From an uncultured Alphaproteobacteria bacterium (GTDB taxonomy: Bacteria > Pseudomonadota > Alphaproteobacteria > RUG11792), in NCBI GenBank assembly GCA_905236375.1, contig CAJOOW010000134.1, forward strand, positions 1-6,989: a stretch of DNA of 6,989 nucleotides, written 5' to 3'. Made by a program: the position numbers and the translations under genes. Within the stretch, counting starts at the first letter, position 1; the number at the start of each line of letters is the position of its first letter. The notes under the pieces were generated by a model that did not search any database, was not told the DNA's origin, and worked only from the letters and a program-made list of their open reading frames with translations. Of the stretch, positions 1 through 6,989 are shown one piece after another.

Positions 1-465
1 ATCCAGAATGTTTTAATGATGGCTTTTTTCTTGTCAGTCGGACTCATGTTCGACCTTAAATTTTTGGATGAGAATTGGCCCATTGTTTTCTTGGTATTAA
101 CAGGAATAACTGCCTGGAAAATATTCTTCAACACAATAGTTTTAAAAGCTTTTGCAATTGAACTCGCAAAAGCAACATCAATTGGGATTATTCTGGCGCA
201 ACTTGGAGAATTCTCACTTATTTTGGCAAATGTCGCAACGCAATCACAAATAATTGGAGAATATGGCCAAAAACTGATAATAAGCATAACGGCATTGTCT
301 TTAACAATGAGTCCTGTCTTTATTGCATTATCGAACAGGACGAAAGATCTATCGTTCATAGGTGATAATTCACTTTCATCAATTCTAAAGGTGCTTTTTT
401 CCAGAAAATTTTCAAAAGAGGTAAAAACTCTTTCTATTGAATATAAGCAAATGAAACAGGATTAA
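1..465 (+). CDS. CPA2-family cation:proton antiporter (KefB/KefC-like), C-terminal part, 5' end outside window
   Basis: Integral inner-membrane transporter of the monovalent cation:proton antiporter-2 family, expected to exchange K+ or Na+ for H+. The frame is open from base 1, so the gene begins upstream; the ATG at 16 is internal. The visible 154 residues carry family hallmarks: the helix with FFLSVGLMFDL (KefB/KefC have a similar FFISVGM motif) and AQLGEFSLILANVA, the conserved Q-x-GEF segment of the ion-translocation core. About four hydrophobic segments follow each other, ending in a helix with SLTMSPVFIALSNR. The protein then stops after only about 45 more mostly polar residues, so the cytoplasmic TrkA-N/RCK regulatory domain that follows the membrane core in KefB and KefC is absent. 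The stop codon is intact (TAA at 463-465) and the gene converges on tssM with a 4-bp gap. The family is clear from motifs; the ion and physiological role are inferred. Confidence 0.86.
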   Translation: MQNVLMMAFFLSVGLMFDLKFLDENWPIVFLVLTGITAWKIFFNTIVLKAFAIELAKATSIGIILAQLGEFSLILANVATQSQIIGEYGQKLIISITALSLTMSPVFIALSNRTKDLSFIGDNSLSSILKVLFSRKFSKEVKTLSIEYKQMKQD

Positions 466-469
466 GACA

Positions 470-3400
470 TTACCCTATTGGTTCTTCACTTTCTTGAACG
501 ATCGATTCTTCATTTTGCTCTGGAGTTTCTTCAGAATTCAGAATCTTGACGGCTTCTTCTCGAGATTTTTCCTCTGCTTCTTCTTTTTTCTTCTCAGAAG
601 ACTCGTCAGAGCTTTCAGTCTTTGATTCTTCAGTTTTCTCCTCATCATTTGTTTGAGCTTTTTCTTCTGAGTCGCCCTTCTCTTCTGATTTTTCCTCCGT
701 TTTTTCTTTTTCCTTATCCGCTTTTTTATCAGTTGTATCAACAGAAGGAATTTTTGAAATCAAAACAGGAGTTTCGGCCACTGATTTGACATAACTTGGC
801 ATTTCTGGCATCTTTCCGGGAGTTTCGGGAACTTTGACGCTAACAACGGAAGGATCTCCTGGTTTCTTCGGAATTGAAGGCGTAACTCCCATATAAATCT
901 TCGCTATTTTCCCAGTATTTAGAGGAACCTTAAAACAAAGAATTGTTTGATTCGGAGCTAATTGATCAACATTTAAAACTTCGGCTTTATATTTTTGTAA
1001 GAAACGTATTGCCGCCCAATTTCCAACACATTGCACTTTGATTGAACGCTCATTCAAAATCAAGTCAGGATCATTTTGATCATAGACCGGACGATCAGCT
1101 TGCTCATCTCCGTCTGCCCATCTTAAATTTAACTCAATTGGCTCTCCAAAATACCAAACTCCTGACTTATCAGAGCTTATAGGTTCAATCGTAGAATCGT
1201 TGTTTGGTTTAAAAACTCTGTCAACAAGATAATCAGTATTTGCTTCTTCCCTTTTATTTAAATCAAAATTAATTTCCAATCGAACTTTCATAGCTCCATT
1301 TGGATCATTAAACGAATCACCGAAGAAAGATCTCAAATCGTGAATTTTTTTCATAAACTCATATGGCTCTTTAGCTTCATCACCAAGCTGGTAAATTTGA
1401 TCCAAAACGGCCTCAGGTGTCCCGCCATAGCTATCATACATCTTGAAGAATTCACGAACGGCATCAAGTTCAGCATCCATCGCTGTTCGTTGCGATTTGT
1501 CATAATTGCTAAACGGATATTTATTTTCAAGATGTTTTGTATAGTAATCCTTAAGCGATTTATAACGTTCGATATTTCGTTGTCTCAGCAAAACTTCAGC
1601 CCTGGCCATCAAGCCTTTTTTAATCTTTTTTATGATATTTTGGAAATAATCTCCAGAATCACCTTGGATATCTTTGGTTTTAATCTTGTTGGAAATGCTA
1701 TCAAGATCATAGCCATTAAGTGTTGTTTGAATAAAGTTTTCGACCATGACAACAGCACTAGTCGGATCCTTTTTTGAGAGTTTTTTGACATTTTCAACAA
1801 TTCTAGTCCACTTTGTTAGTTGAGAATGTTCTCCATAATTTTGATCATAAACTAAATCAGAATTCAAAAATTCAACGATTGTATCGGCAAAATCTAACGC
1901 TAATCTCTTAATTATGCTCCTTTGAAGTTGTAAATATAAATCGAGTTCCTCCATATCAGAAGATGAATACGCCTGAAGTCCTGCTCCTTGTTCTCCATTC
2001 CAAAAATCAAATTTCATATTATTTGGGCAATATGGCTTCTGATTTTCTAGAAGCTTATCGATATGTGATAAAAGAGAAAATCCGACTTTATTTAAAACGG
2101 CCCTTAAATTTCCAAAAACAAAGCTGAATTTGTCTCCTCTTAGGATTTTTAAAAGACTAACTAATTGTGGAGCAACTCCTTTAAGTTCAGTCACTTGTTT
2201 TTGCAAGATCTCTTCAGATGTTATCTCAGAAGTTAAACCACTTGGCGCATCAACAAGACTTTGAGATTTCGCAATTGTGCTTGCAACTAAAGCGCAAAGA
2301 TTTGATCTCGCCAAAAGAGTTATTCCTTCCTGCATTCTTCTCGGAAAATCTTTAATTCCAGTCGCAGTAAATTGTTCAAAACTCCTTCCCATCTCATATG
2401 CATACTTGACCAATTCATCATCCCAAAAGATCATTTTTCCTTCTGGAATTTCTGTTATCAATTGATAATCTCCTGGAGTTTCCATAAATGGTTCTGCACA
2501 AAGAGCTGATAAGCATTTTTCCATCATGAATATTCCACTCGATGGAAATTCATCTTCAGACGTTGATTTCACTTTTTTCCCGGAAATATCATTCTTTAAC
2601 TTGCTATTGAATTCAGATAATCTTGATTTTAAATAACCAAAATTTACCGCCGTAATATCAAGGATCTTTTGAGCTGTATCTTTTCCAAAAAGCGATTCAA
2701 CTCCATCCAAAAAAGAATCAAATTCTTTATCAGGTTCAAAAACTTCTTTATCGAGCCAAGTTTCTCCTTCTTTTCCGATCTCTTTACAAACAGTTGTTAG
2801 ATCTTTTGAAAACTTTATAAAATCTTTACAATTCGGAATTTCTTTCAGATTTTGTCTCGAAAGCTGAAGAATAAATTTGTTCAAAAATGCAATAATGCTT
2901 GATTCAGATCTTGACGTGAAAACAGCATCTAAATAACCTTGAAATAAAGCTAATAATGTCTCATAAGCCGTTTGCTTATACGGAGAAAGATTGATTGCTG
3001 GAAAAGGAGTATTCATTAAAATCAGTCTGAATTGTTGGTAATTATCCAAGAATTCCCTTGGAAGTGAGCCCTTAAATGTATAGTCAACAAGATCATTTAA
3101 GTCTTTCGGATCGCCGGAAGTTCTTAGCGAATCAAACTTCTTTATATTTTTTTCAAGTTCTATTAAACCAAAAACAAAGTTTTTCATCTGAATATATTCA
3201 GCGCTGTTTTGAGGATTTAAAACCTCGGCAATACTCTTGGATTTATGATCTGCTTTCATTGTTAAAAGCTCTCGAGATTTTAGCATTAGGTTCATATAAA
3301 TTGTTCTGACAACAACTCTTTGATATGAATCTCTTAAAGTCTTTGTCAATTCTCCATTTATAGAGCTAAACCAAGAGGCAGGAACAAAAATCGAAGAGAA

Positions 3401-4993
3401 TTTCGCATTATTAATTTGTTGCATCATTGAAAGCAATTGACTAGTACAATCTGCTAAAATTTCGTTTCCATTTTGTCCAAGATCTTTATATGTCAAATCT
3501 CCAGCATTCTTAATCAATGAGGATATTTTAAACAATGATGGGTAAAGAGTATTTTTACTAGCTTTCAAATTATCAATAGTATTGAAAAGTCCATAGCTTC
3601 CAATAACAACAAACGCTGCAGTTGAAAGTTTAGCTATCATTATCGATTTGTTGGCCTGATGAATTTTTGTTTTCATCGGAGAGGCTAATCCCTCTTCAGC
3701 AAAAACTTTTTTCACCAATAAGTCTTCAAAAAAGAAGATTTTCTTAGCTGCTTCTTCTTCATAAGAAGCAGAAATATTACCGACCTCATTTATATCCGCA
3801 TCCGGAGTCCCAACAAATGCCATTGCATCATTTTGGGGAGTTTCTCCATCAAATGACAAAAGTGGCATCATCTTGCTATCGCCAGTAAAATAAAAGCCTC
3901 TAAAGAAGAACTTTTCATCAACCGAAGAGGTTTTGAAAATATTATCAATATAAAGTTTTAAAGAATCTTTGATTGTTAGAAGCTCACTTGGAAAAACAAA
4001 AATGCCATCACGAGTCGTTGAATTTGAACTTCCAGAGAAAATTTCCATTCGAAGTTCATTCAATTCATTTTCAAAGGCTGAAAATCCTTCATCGAGCATT
4101 TTTGAAGCATATGGAATATCAATCGAATAAGGATTTGACCACCCCAACATATTGCCCCGATTCCTAACAGGAATCTCAGAACAAAAACTCTGAAATCCCG
4201 GAACAACATCAGTTTTTGTTATAACAACATAAACTGGCAATTTCATTCCAAGATAATTCTGAGCAAAATTCAGTTTTCTTGAAACATATTGAGCTCTTTT
4301 CTTGATATCTTCGATCGGCAATTTATTTTTACCATATAATTCATCAGCAGGAATCGTTAAAATTATCCCATTTAGAGGTTTTGCAGATCGATATCTAGAA
4401 AGCATATTTAGAACAATATTCCAGCTGTTTTCATCTGCGTTATATCCAGATTTTGGAAGAAATGCCTCACCTTTTATATCAAGAACAACTCCATTTCTCA
4501 AAAACCACCAAGTGCATGGATTATCATCGCTCTCATCATCATAAATCTCATCATGCGTGAAACCGCTCATTAACGATGACTTCCCTGATTTTTCAGTTCC
4601 GATAATTAAAAACCAAGGAAGCTTATATTTGTAGCCAACTCCAAGAGAAACATTCAAAAAATCCAAAGCTTTAAAGAATGATTTCACTATGCTGTTAACG
4701 CTTATATACCCTTTTGATATTAGATAATGGTTTAGTCTCTCGCCAATAGGCCAAGGAGTTGTCGCACTTTTATCAACAAAAGCCTCTTTTTTGGAATCTT
4801 CTTTCATAGCTGATGGCGGAATATCCATCGCTCTTCTGGCTTTCTTTTCCGTTCTTCTGATTGAAATCAAAGTAAACAATGTTACTAGCAACATCGCAAT
4901 AAAAGCTATCGAAAGAACTATCGCAATGATCATAGGAAGCGATATTGCTCCGCTTTTTACTCCATTAATAAAGCTTGTTATCATTCGCATCAT
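470..4993 (-). CDS. tssM: Type VI secretion system membrane subunit TssM (IcmF family)
   Basis: Large inner-membrane protein of the T6SS membrane complex; with TssL and the lipoprotein TssJ it forms the envelope-spanning channel. Residues 17-45 are one long hydrophobic segment followed by a basic stretch (RRTEKKARR). The cytoplasmic NTPase-like domain has Walker A GTEKSGKS at 132-139, a DxxG-like DIKG at 172-175 and ITKTD at 258-262 followed by VPGF, as in the family. FRGFYFTG at 364-371 is a strong IcmF signature. A second membrane segment at about 450-472 leads to the large periplasmic part, with IcmF C-terminal features near 1278 (VWYFGEPIELNLRW) and 1326 (NWAAIRFLQKY). Residues from about 1369 are Pro-rich, and 1419-1507 are Glu/Lys/Ser-rich. 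At 1507 aa it is longer than typical TssM (about 1100-1300). The start overlaps the tssL stop (ATGA) and has an AAGGG 8 nt upstream; a second ATG follows immediately. Family assignment is very secure. Confidence 0.97.
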   Translation of the reverse strand: MMRMITSFINGVKSGAISLPMIIAIVLSIAFIAMLLVTLFTLISIRRTEKKARRAMDIPPSAMKEDSKKEAFVDKSATTPWPIGERLNHYLISKGYISVNSIVKSFFKALDFLNVSLGVGYKYKLPWFLIIGTEKSGKSSLMSGFTHDEIYDDESDDNPCTWWFLRNGVVLDIKGEAFLPKSGYNADENSWNIVLNMLSRYRSAKPLNGIILTIPADELYGKNKLPIEDIKKRAQYVSRKLNFAQNYLGMKLPVYVVITKTDVVPGFQSFCSEIPVRNRGNMLGWSNPYSIDIPYASKMLDEGFSAFENELNELRMEIFSGSSNSTTRDGIFVFPSELLTIKDSLKLYIDNIFKTSSVDEKFFFRGFYFTGDSKMMPLLSFDGETPQNDAMAFVGTPDADINEVGNISASYEEEAAKKIFFFEDLLVKKVFAEEGLASPMKTKIHQANKSIMIAKLSTAAFVVIGSYGLFNTIDNLKASKNTLYPSLFKISSLIKNAGDLTYKDLGQNGNEILADCTSQLLSMMQQINNAKFSSIFVPASWFSSINGELTKTLRDSYQRVVVRTIYMNLMLKSRELLTMKADHKSKSIAEVLNPQNSAEYIQMKNFVFGLIELEKNIKKFDSLRTSGDPKDLNDLVDYTFKGSLPREFLDNYQQFRLILMNTPFPAINLSPYKQTAYETLLALFQGYLDAVFTSRSESSIIAFLNKFILQLSRQNLKEIPNCKDFIKFSKDLTTVCKEIGKEGETWLDKEVFEPDKEFDSFLDGVESLFGKDTAQKILDITAVNFGYLKSRLSEFNSKLKNDISGKKVKSTSEDEFPSSGIFMMEKCLSALCAEPFMETPGDYQLITEIPEGKMIFWDDELVKYAYEMGRSFEQFTATGIKDFPRRMQEGITLLARSNLCALVASTIAKSQSLVDAPSGLTSEITSEEILQKQVTELKGVAPQLVSLLKILRGDKFSFVFGNLRAVLNKVGFSLLSHIDKLLENQKPYCPNNMKFDFWNGEQGAGLQAYSSSDMEELDLYLQLQRSIIKRLALDFADTIVEFLNSDLVYDQNYGEHSQLTKWTRIVENVKKLSKKDPTSAVVMVENFIQTTLNGYDLDSISNKIKTKDIQGDSGDYFQNIIKKIKKGLMARAEVLLRQRNIERYKSLKDYYTKHLENKYPFSNYDKSQRTAMDAELDAVREFFKMYDSYGGTPEAVLDQIYQLGDEAKEPYEFMKKIHDLRSFFGDSFNDPNGAMKVRLEINFDLNKREEANTDYLVDRVFKPNNDSTIEPISSDKSGVWYFGEPIELNLRWADGDEQADRPVYDQNDPDLILNERSIKVQCVGNWAAIRFLQKYKAEVLNVDQLAPNQTILCFKVPLNTGKIAKIYMGVTPSIPKKPGDPSVVSVKVPETPGKMPEMPSYVKSVAETPVLISKIPSVDTTDKKADKEKEKTEEKSEEKGDSEEKAQTNDEEKTEESKTESSDESSEKKKEEAEEKSREEAVKILNSEETPEQNEESIVQESEEPIG
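473..739 (-). repeat. Low-complexity, purine-rich tract coding the charged C-terminal tail of TssM
   Basis: On the coding strand this stretch is dominated by GAA, GAG, AAA, AAG and TCT/TCA-like codons. It encodes the last 89 residues of TssM, of which 29 are Glu, 15 are Lys and 6 are Asp, with many Ser and Thr. There is no fixed repeat unit, only short imperfect recurrences such as EEK, TEE and SEE. The preceding 50 or so residues (about 1369-1418) are rich in Pro with Lys and Val, resembling an extended linker. The translation suggests disorder or a charged single helix. The same bases read in another frame on this strand give a Lys/Arg-rich frame, a compositional by-product and not a gene. 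Confidence 0.8.
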
Positions 4994-5817
4994 AATAGTG
5001 GCCCTTGTCTTGTTTGTTCTGATATTTTGGCCAGAACTTCGCTGATATCATCAGTAATCCCAGCCCAGACAAAATATGAAATAACGATATAAGCAAAAAC
5101 AACTCCCAAAACACACCATGACCAAAACCTTGAATCTGGCAATTGTGAATCATCACTTTCCATATATGTCGATTCATAACAGGATTCCACCATATGAGAA
5201 CGTCCTGGAAAATAAAGCCTAGCAGATTTAGTATTTAGAATCGAATAGAGCCTATCTTTATACCATCCGATATGTTCCTCTGAATTCTCAATATCTCTGT
5301 ATCTTCCTTTAAAACCGAGGCTTAAGCTCATCAAATATAGAAAGGCCATCTCTTCATTACTGAAATCGGCAACAATCTCATCTAACATCGAAAAGAATTT
5401 ATCTCCGGCAATTTCAGTTTGGAATAATTGTTTTTCAAGAAGAGTATACCGCCAAAATTTAGCACCCTCCCAATTCATATTGATAAATATCTCATCAGCC
5501 AGAACTGCCATTATGTATTTTGCATCAGTTATAAATTTTGGATTTATCCGAGATTTTGAATGCATAACATTTGAAACATTTTCTATAACATTCAGAAGTT
5601 TCTTTTGTATTTCAACAACACAGCCTTCGGCTTGAGATGTTTCACGTGAAACATTTTCTTCATTTGAGGAATTTTCTTCCGACTCATCTTCAGTTGAAGG
5701 ATCAACAGATTTTGTTGAAAAGAACGAACTCAATGCTTTTTCTTTTTGTCTCAAAAGCTCATAATAAAAAGCTTGAAATCCATGAACTATGGCACTCTCA
5801 CTCGCATTAAAACTCAT
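4990..5817 (-). CDS. tssL: Type VI secretion system inner-membrane protein TssL (DotU family, short form)
   Basis: TssL is the tail-anchored inner-membrane partner of TssM; its cytoplasmic domain contacts TssK and TssM and helps recruit the baseplate. The 275-residue product has the DotU signatures: an N-terminal helix (FQAFYYELLRQKEKAL, 14-29), LADEI followed by FINMNW (106-116), and SLGFKGRYRD (166-175), close to the family LGFxGRYR motif. One transmembrane helix lies at about 231-252, leaving about 23 residues in the periplasm, so there is no OmpA-like peptidoglycan-binding extension as found in some TssL proteins. Residues about 36-63 form an acidic Ser/Glu/Asn-rich segment between the first helix and the conserved core. 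Part of it (NVSRET, 55-60) is encoded by a perfect parS palindrome. The ATG overlaps the tssK stop (ATGA) and has AAAGG 6 nt upstream. Assignment is secure. Confidence 0.96.
   Translation of the reverse strand: MSFNASESAIVHGFQAFYYELLRQKEKALSSFFSTKSVDPSTEDESEENSSNEENVSRETSQAEGCVVEIQKKLLNVIENVSNVMHSKSRINPKFITDAKYIMAVLADEIFINMNWEGAKFWRYTLLEKQLFQTEIAGDKFFSMLDEIVADFSNEEMAFLYLMSLSLGFKGRYRDIENSEEHIGWYKDRLYSILNTKSARLYFPGRSHMVESCYESTYMESDDSQLPDSRFWSWCVLGVVFAYIVISYFVWAGITDDISEVLAKISEQTRQGPLL
5002..5006 (-). promoter_or_regulatory. Ribosome binding site of tssM
   Basis: AAGGG lies on the - strand within the last codons of tssL, 8 nt before the ATG at 4993-4991. It supports this start over the ATG immediately after it, and with the ATGA overlap suggests both coupling to tssL and some independent initiation. 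Confidence 0.6.
5638..5653. other. parS chromosome-partitioning site (ParB/Spo0J binding site) inside tssL
   Basis: The bases read TGTTTCACGTGAAACA, a perfect 16-bp inverted repeat (8 bp per arm, no spacer) identical to the broadly conserved bacterial parS consensus (TGTTnCACGTGAAACA). ParB-CTP clamps load at such sites, slide onto flanking DNA, and recruit SMC and ParA for origin segregation. The site is wholly inside tssL and encodes NVSRET (residues 55-60) in an acidic, poorly constrained segment, so the protein probably tolerates it. A fixed 16-mer is expected by chance about 7000/4^16 times (of the order of one in a million) in a window this size. parS sites usually cluster near oriC, so this locus is probably origin-proximal. 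The match is seen directly; function depends on a ParB in the same genome, not visible here. Confidence 0.86.
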
Positions 5818-6989
5818 TTGCCACCTTTCTCTCGAGGGGTATATAACATAACCTCACTCGGTTGAATTGTTGTGTTATTTCCAGGATTGAAAATATGGAG
5901 ATTTTCTTCACTTTTTATGAAATTTGGATCAACCTCAATTTCAAAAAGAGTCACTCCAATTCCCGGAAGAATTCTCGAATTCACATCTTGTTTTGCAATG
6001 CTTCTTTTACAACCTTTTATCCTTTTGTTCCTGACTTTTTCAAGAGCAGAATCCGAAACGATAATTGCTTCACTCATCCAACGTTCGACATCTGAAACAG
6101 GAGAAGATCCATCGATTCTAACTCCAACATAAAGCCTTCCCGTGTCAGAACTTTCAATATCTTCTGTTTGCATATATCTATAAAAGAATCGATCCTTCTT
6201 AGTAAATGTTGCAACAGAAAAGCCTCTTTCAATTGAAGAGATGTAATGATCAATAAGATTTATAACTTTATAGAGGCAAGAGTCGATATCATTATGATTA
6301 TATGGCAACATAACCGGAATAATATCAGATGGGATTAAAACAGAAACTGCTCCAAGAACTCTTGAAAGCTCTTGATAAAGCTCATATGGCCTTATTTCAT
6401 TGCTATAAACCAAAGCTTCAAATCCCGGCATTATTGTTATAATCTGTTCCAAAATGCGCCTTGAATCGTAAACAGCAGATTCTGATGATGAATGTTTCAT
6501 TCTTTCTGAGAGGAAAACAGCTTTTTCCCTAATCGAAACCGCTAACCTTTCACATCTTTCCCAAAGAGGGAAATGACGTTCGATGAAAAAACAAGGAGGA
6601 GTCCAGTTTTTAACGTGATAAACTCCATCAAGTCTTATGATTTTGCAGAGGGGAAAACCAATGCAGAGTTCTGGAATGTTTTCTCCAGCATACAAGAAAG
6701 CATTTGGGAAAAGCCTTGGAATTCTTATTTCATTTTCTTTGATATTGTCATCTGAGACCAAATCTCCATCTATTGAATAATATCTCGCGGGACTTCCAAG
6801 AATTGGAGAAACATCATCAGAGCTTTCAGCTATCGAAAGATAAATTGTGCATTCGCTTTGGCTGGATTCCATAACAGAATTCAGATCAACTTCTAATGGC
6901 TTAAGTCCTCCTTTTTCGCCGGGGAAATAGCTAAAAATCAATCCATCTGGAAAAACAGCTTCAATTTCACGAATCCGATAAACTCCTTC
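5814..6989 (-). CDS. tssK: Type VI secretion system baseplate adaptor TssK (VasE family), N-terminus outside window
   Basis: TssK is a cytoplasmic trimer, related to phage receptor-binding proteins, that links the TssEFG baseplate to the TssJLM membrane complex through its C-terminal domain. The frame is open to the right edge of the window, giving 391 residues; about 50 are probably missing compared with the usual length near 440-450. The first visible residues include AVFPDG, matching the family GxxPDGT region, so the TTG at 6941-6939 is internal and not the start. Other family features, counted from the window edge, are WTPPCFF (129-135), RPYELYQELSRVLGAVS (200-216), the PYNHND motif (229-234), and LPGIGVTLFEI (341-351) in the C-terminal membrane-docking domain. 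It ends in REKGGK; its TGA overlaps the tssL ATG by 4 bp. The order tssK-tssL-tssM is canonical; tssJ or other tss genes would be expected upstream, beyond the window. Confidence 0.96.
   Translation of the reverse strand, partial: EGVYRIREIEAVFPDGLIFSYFPGEKGGLKPLEVDLNSVMESSQSECTIYLSIAESSDDVSPILGSPARYYSIDGDLVSDDNIKENEIRIPRLFPNAFLYAGENIPELCIGFPLCKIIRLDGVYHVKNWTPPCFFIERHFPLWERCERLAVSIREKAVFLSERMKHSSSESAVYDSRRILEQIITIMPGFEALVYSNEIRPYELYQELSRVLGAVSVLIPSDIIPVMLPYNHNDIDSCLYKVINLIDHYISSIERGFSVATFTKKDRFFYRYMQTEDIESSDTGRLYVGVRIDGSSPVSDVERWMSEAIIVSDSALEKVRNKRIKGCKRSIAKQDVNSRILPGIGVTLFEIEVDPNFIKSEENLHIFNPGNNTTIQPSEVMLYTPREKGGK
5821..5828 (-). promoter_or_regulatory. Ribosome binding site of tssL
   Basis: The - strand reads AAAGGTGG just before the tssL ATG, with AAAGG 6 nt from the start codon. 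It lies inside the last codons of tssK, whose stop overlaps the tssL start, consistent with coupled translation. It fixes the tssL start used here. Confidence 0.65.

Noticed and set aside
415..433. Hairpin AAAGAG/CTCTTT with a 7-nt loop near the antiporter end
   Set aside because: The stem is only 6 bp with two G-C pairs, lies inside the coding region, and is not followed by a U-run on either strand; too weak for an intrinsic terminator.
538..741. Lys/Arg-rich open frame on the - strand
   Set aside because: It is an alternative frame of the low-complexity TssM tail; its composition follows from the GAA/AAG-rich codons, and it has no independent start context.
1340..1777. 145-codon open frame on the + strand opposite tssM
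   Set aside because: Antisense to the well-supported tssM frame, no recognisable motif or ribosome binding site; typical of open antisense frames in AT-rich genes.
2908..2923. Possible second parS-like site containing ACGTGAAA inside tssM
   Set aside because: Only one half matches; aligned to the parS consensus, 10 of 16 bases agree and the left arm is not complementary to the right.
3042..3050. DnaA-box-like TTATCCAAG
   Set aside because: 7 of 9 match to the DnaA box, isolated, inside tssM, with no cluster or AT-rich unwinding region around it; not evidence of an origin.
5872..6132. Open frames on the + strand opposite tssK
   Set aside because: They overlap conserved TssK C-terminal coding sequence and show no family features.
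6939..6941. TTG as the start codon of tssK
   Set aside because: The frame remains open to the window edge and the residues before the TTG (ending AVFPDG) match the conserved TssK region, so the true start is outside the window.

Overview
The window is an AT-rich (by eye roughly 35-40% G+C), densely coding bacterial stretch. It carries the membrane-complex and baseplate-docking end of a type VI secretion system (T6SS), convergent with the end of a cation/proton antiporter gene. Inner-membrane T6SS proteins imply a Gram-negative (diderm) host. The canonical set TssK, TssL and TssM points to the proteobacterial-type T6SS (T6SSi), not the Francisella or Bacteroidetes types. The low G+C would suit a host-associated or amoeba-associated proteobacterium, but the sequence does not fix the taxon.

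Layout. Positions 1-465 (+) hold the last 154 codons of a KefB/KefC-like CPA2 antiporter whose 5' part lies outside the window. It stops 4 bp from the end of tssM, tail to tail. From the right edge leftwards on the - strand lie tssK (5814-6989, N-terminus cut off by the window edge), tssL (4990-5817) and tssM (470-4993). The tssK/tssL and tssL/tssM junctions are both 4-bp ATGA overlaps, so the three form one translationally coupled operon segment. There is no intergenic stretch longer than 4 bp, and no RNA gene, insertion sequence, CRISPR array or convincing terminator.

How the genes work together. TssL and TssM are the inner-membrane part of the T6SS membrane complex (with TssJ, not in this window). 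TssK is the trimeric adaptor that docks the phage-like baseplate onto the cytoplasmic side of TssL/TssM. TssM is long for its family (1507 aa) and ends in a Pro-rich linker and an 89-residue Glu/Lys/Ser-rich tail that is not part of the conserved IcmF architecture.

The most notable item is not a gene. At 5638-5653, inside the tssL reading frame, is the perfect 16-bp palindrome TGTTTCACGTGAAACA, the canonical ParB (Spo0J) chromosome-partitioning site parS. It sits in the codons of a variable, acidic, probably disordered segment of TssL. This suggests that the T6SS locus lies in the origin-proximal part of the chromosome and doubles as a centromere site.
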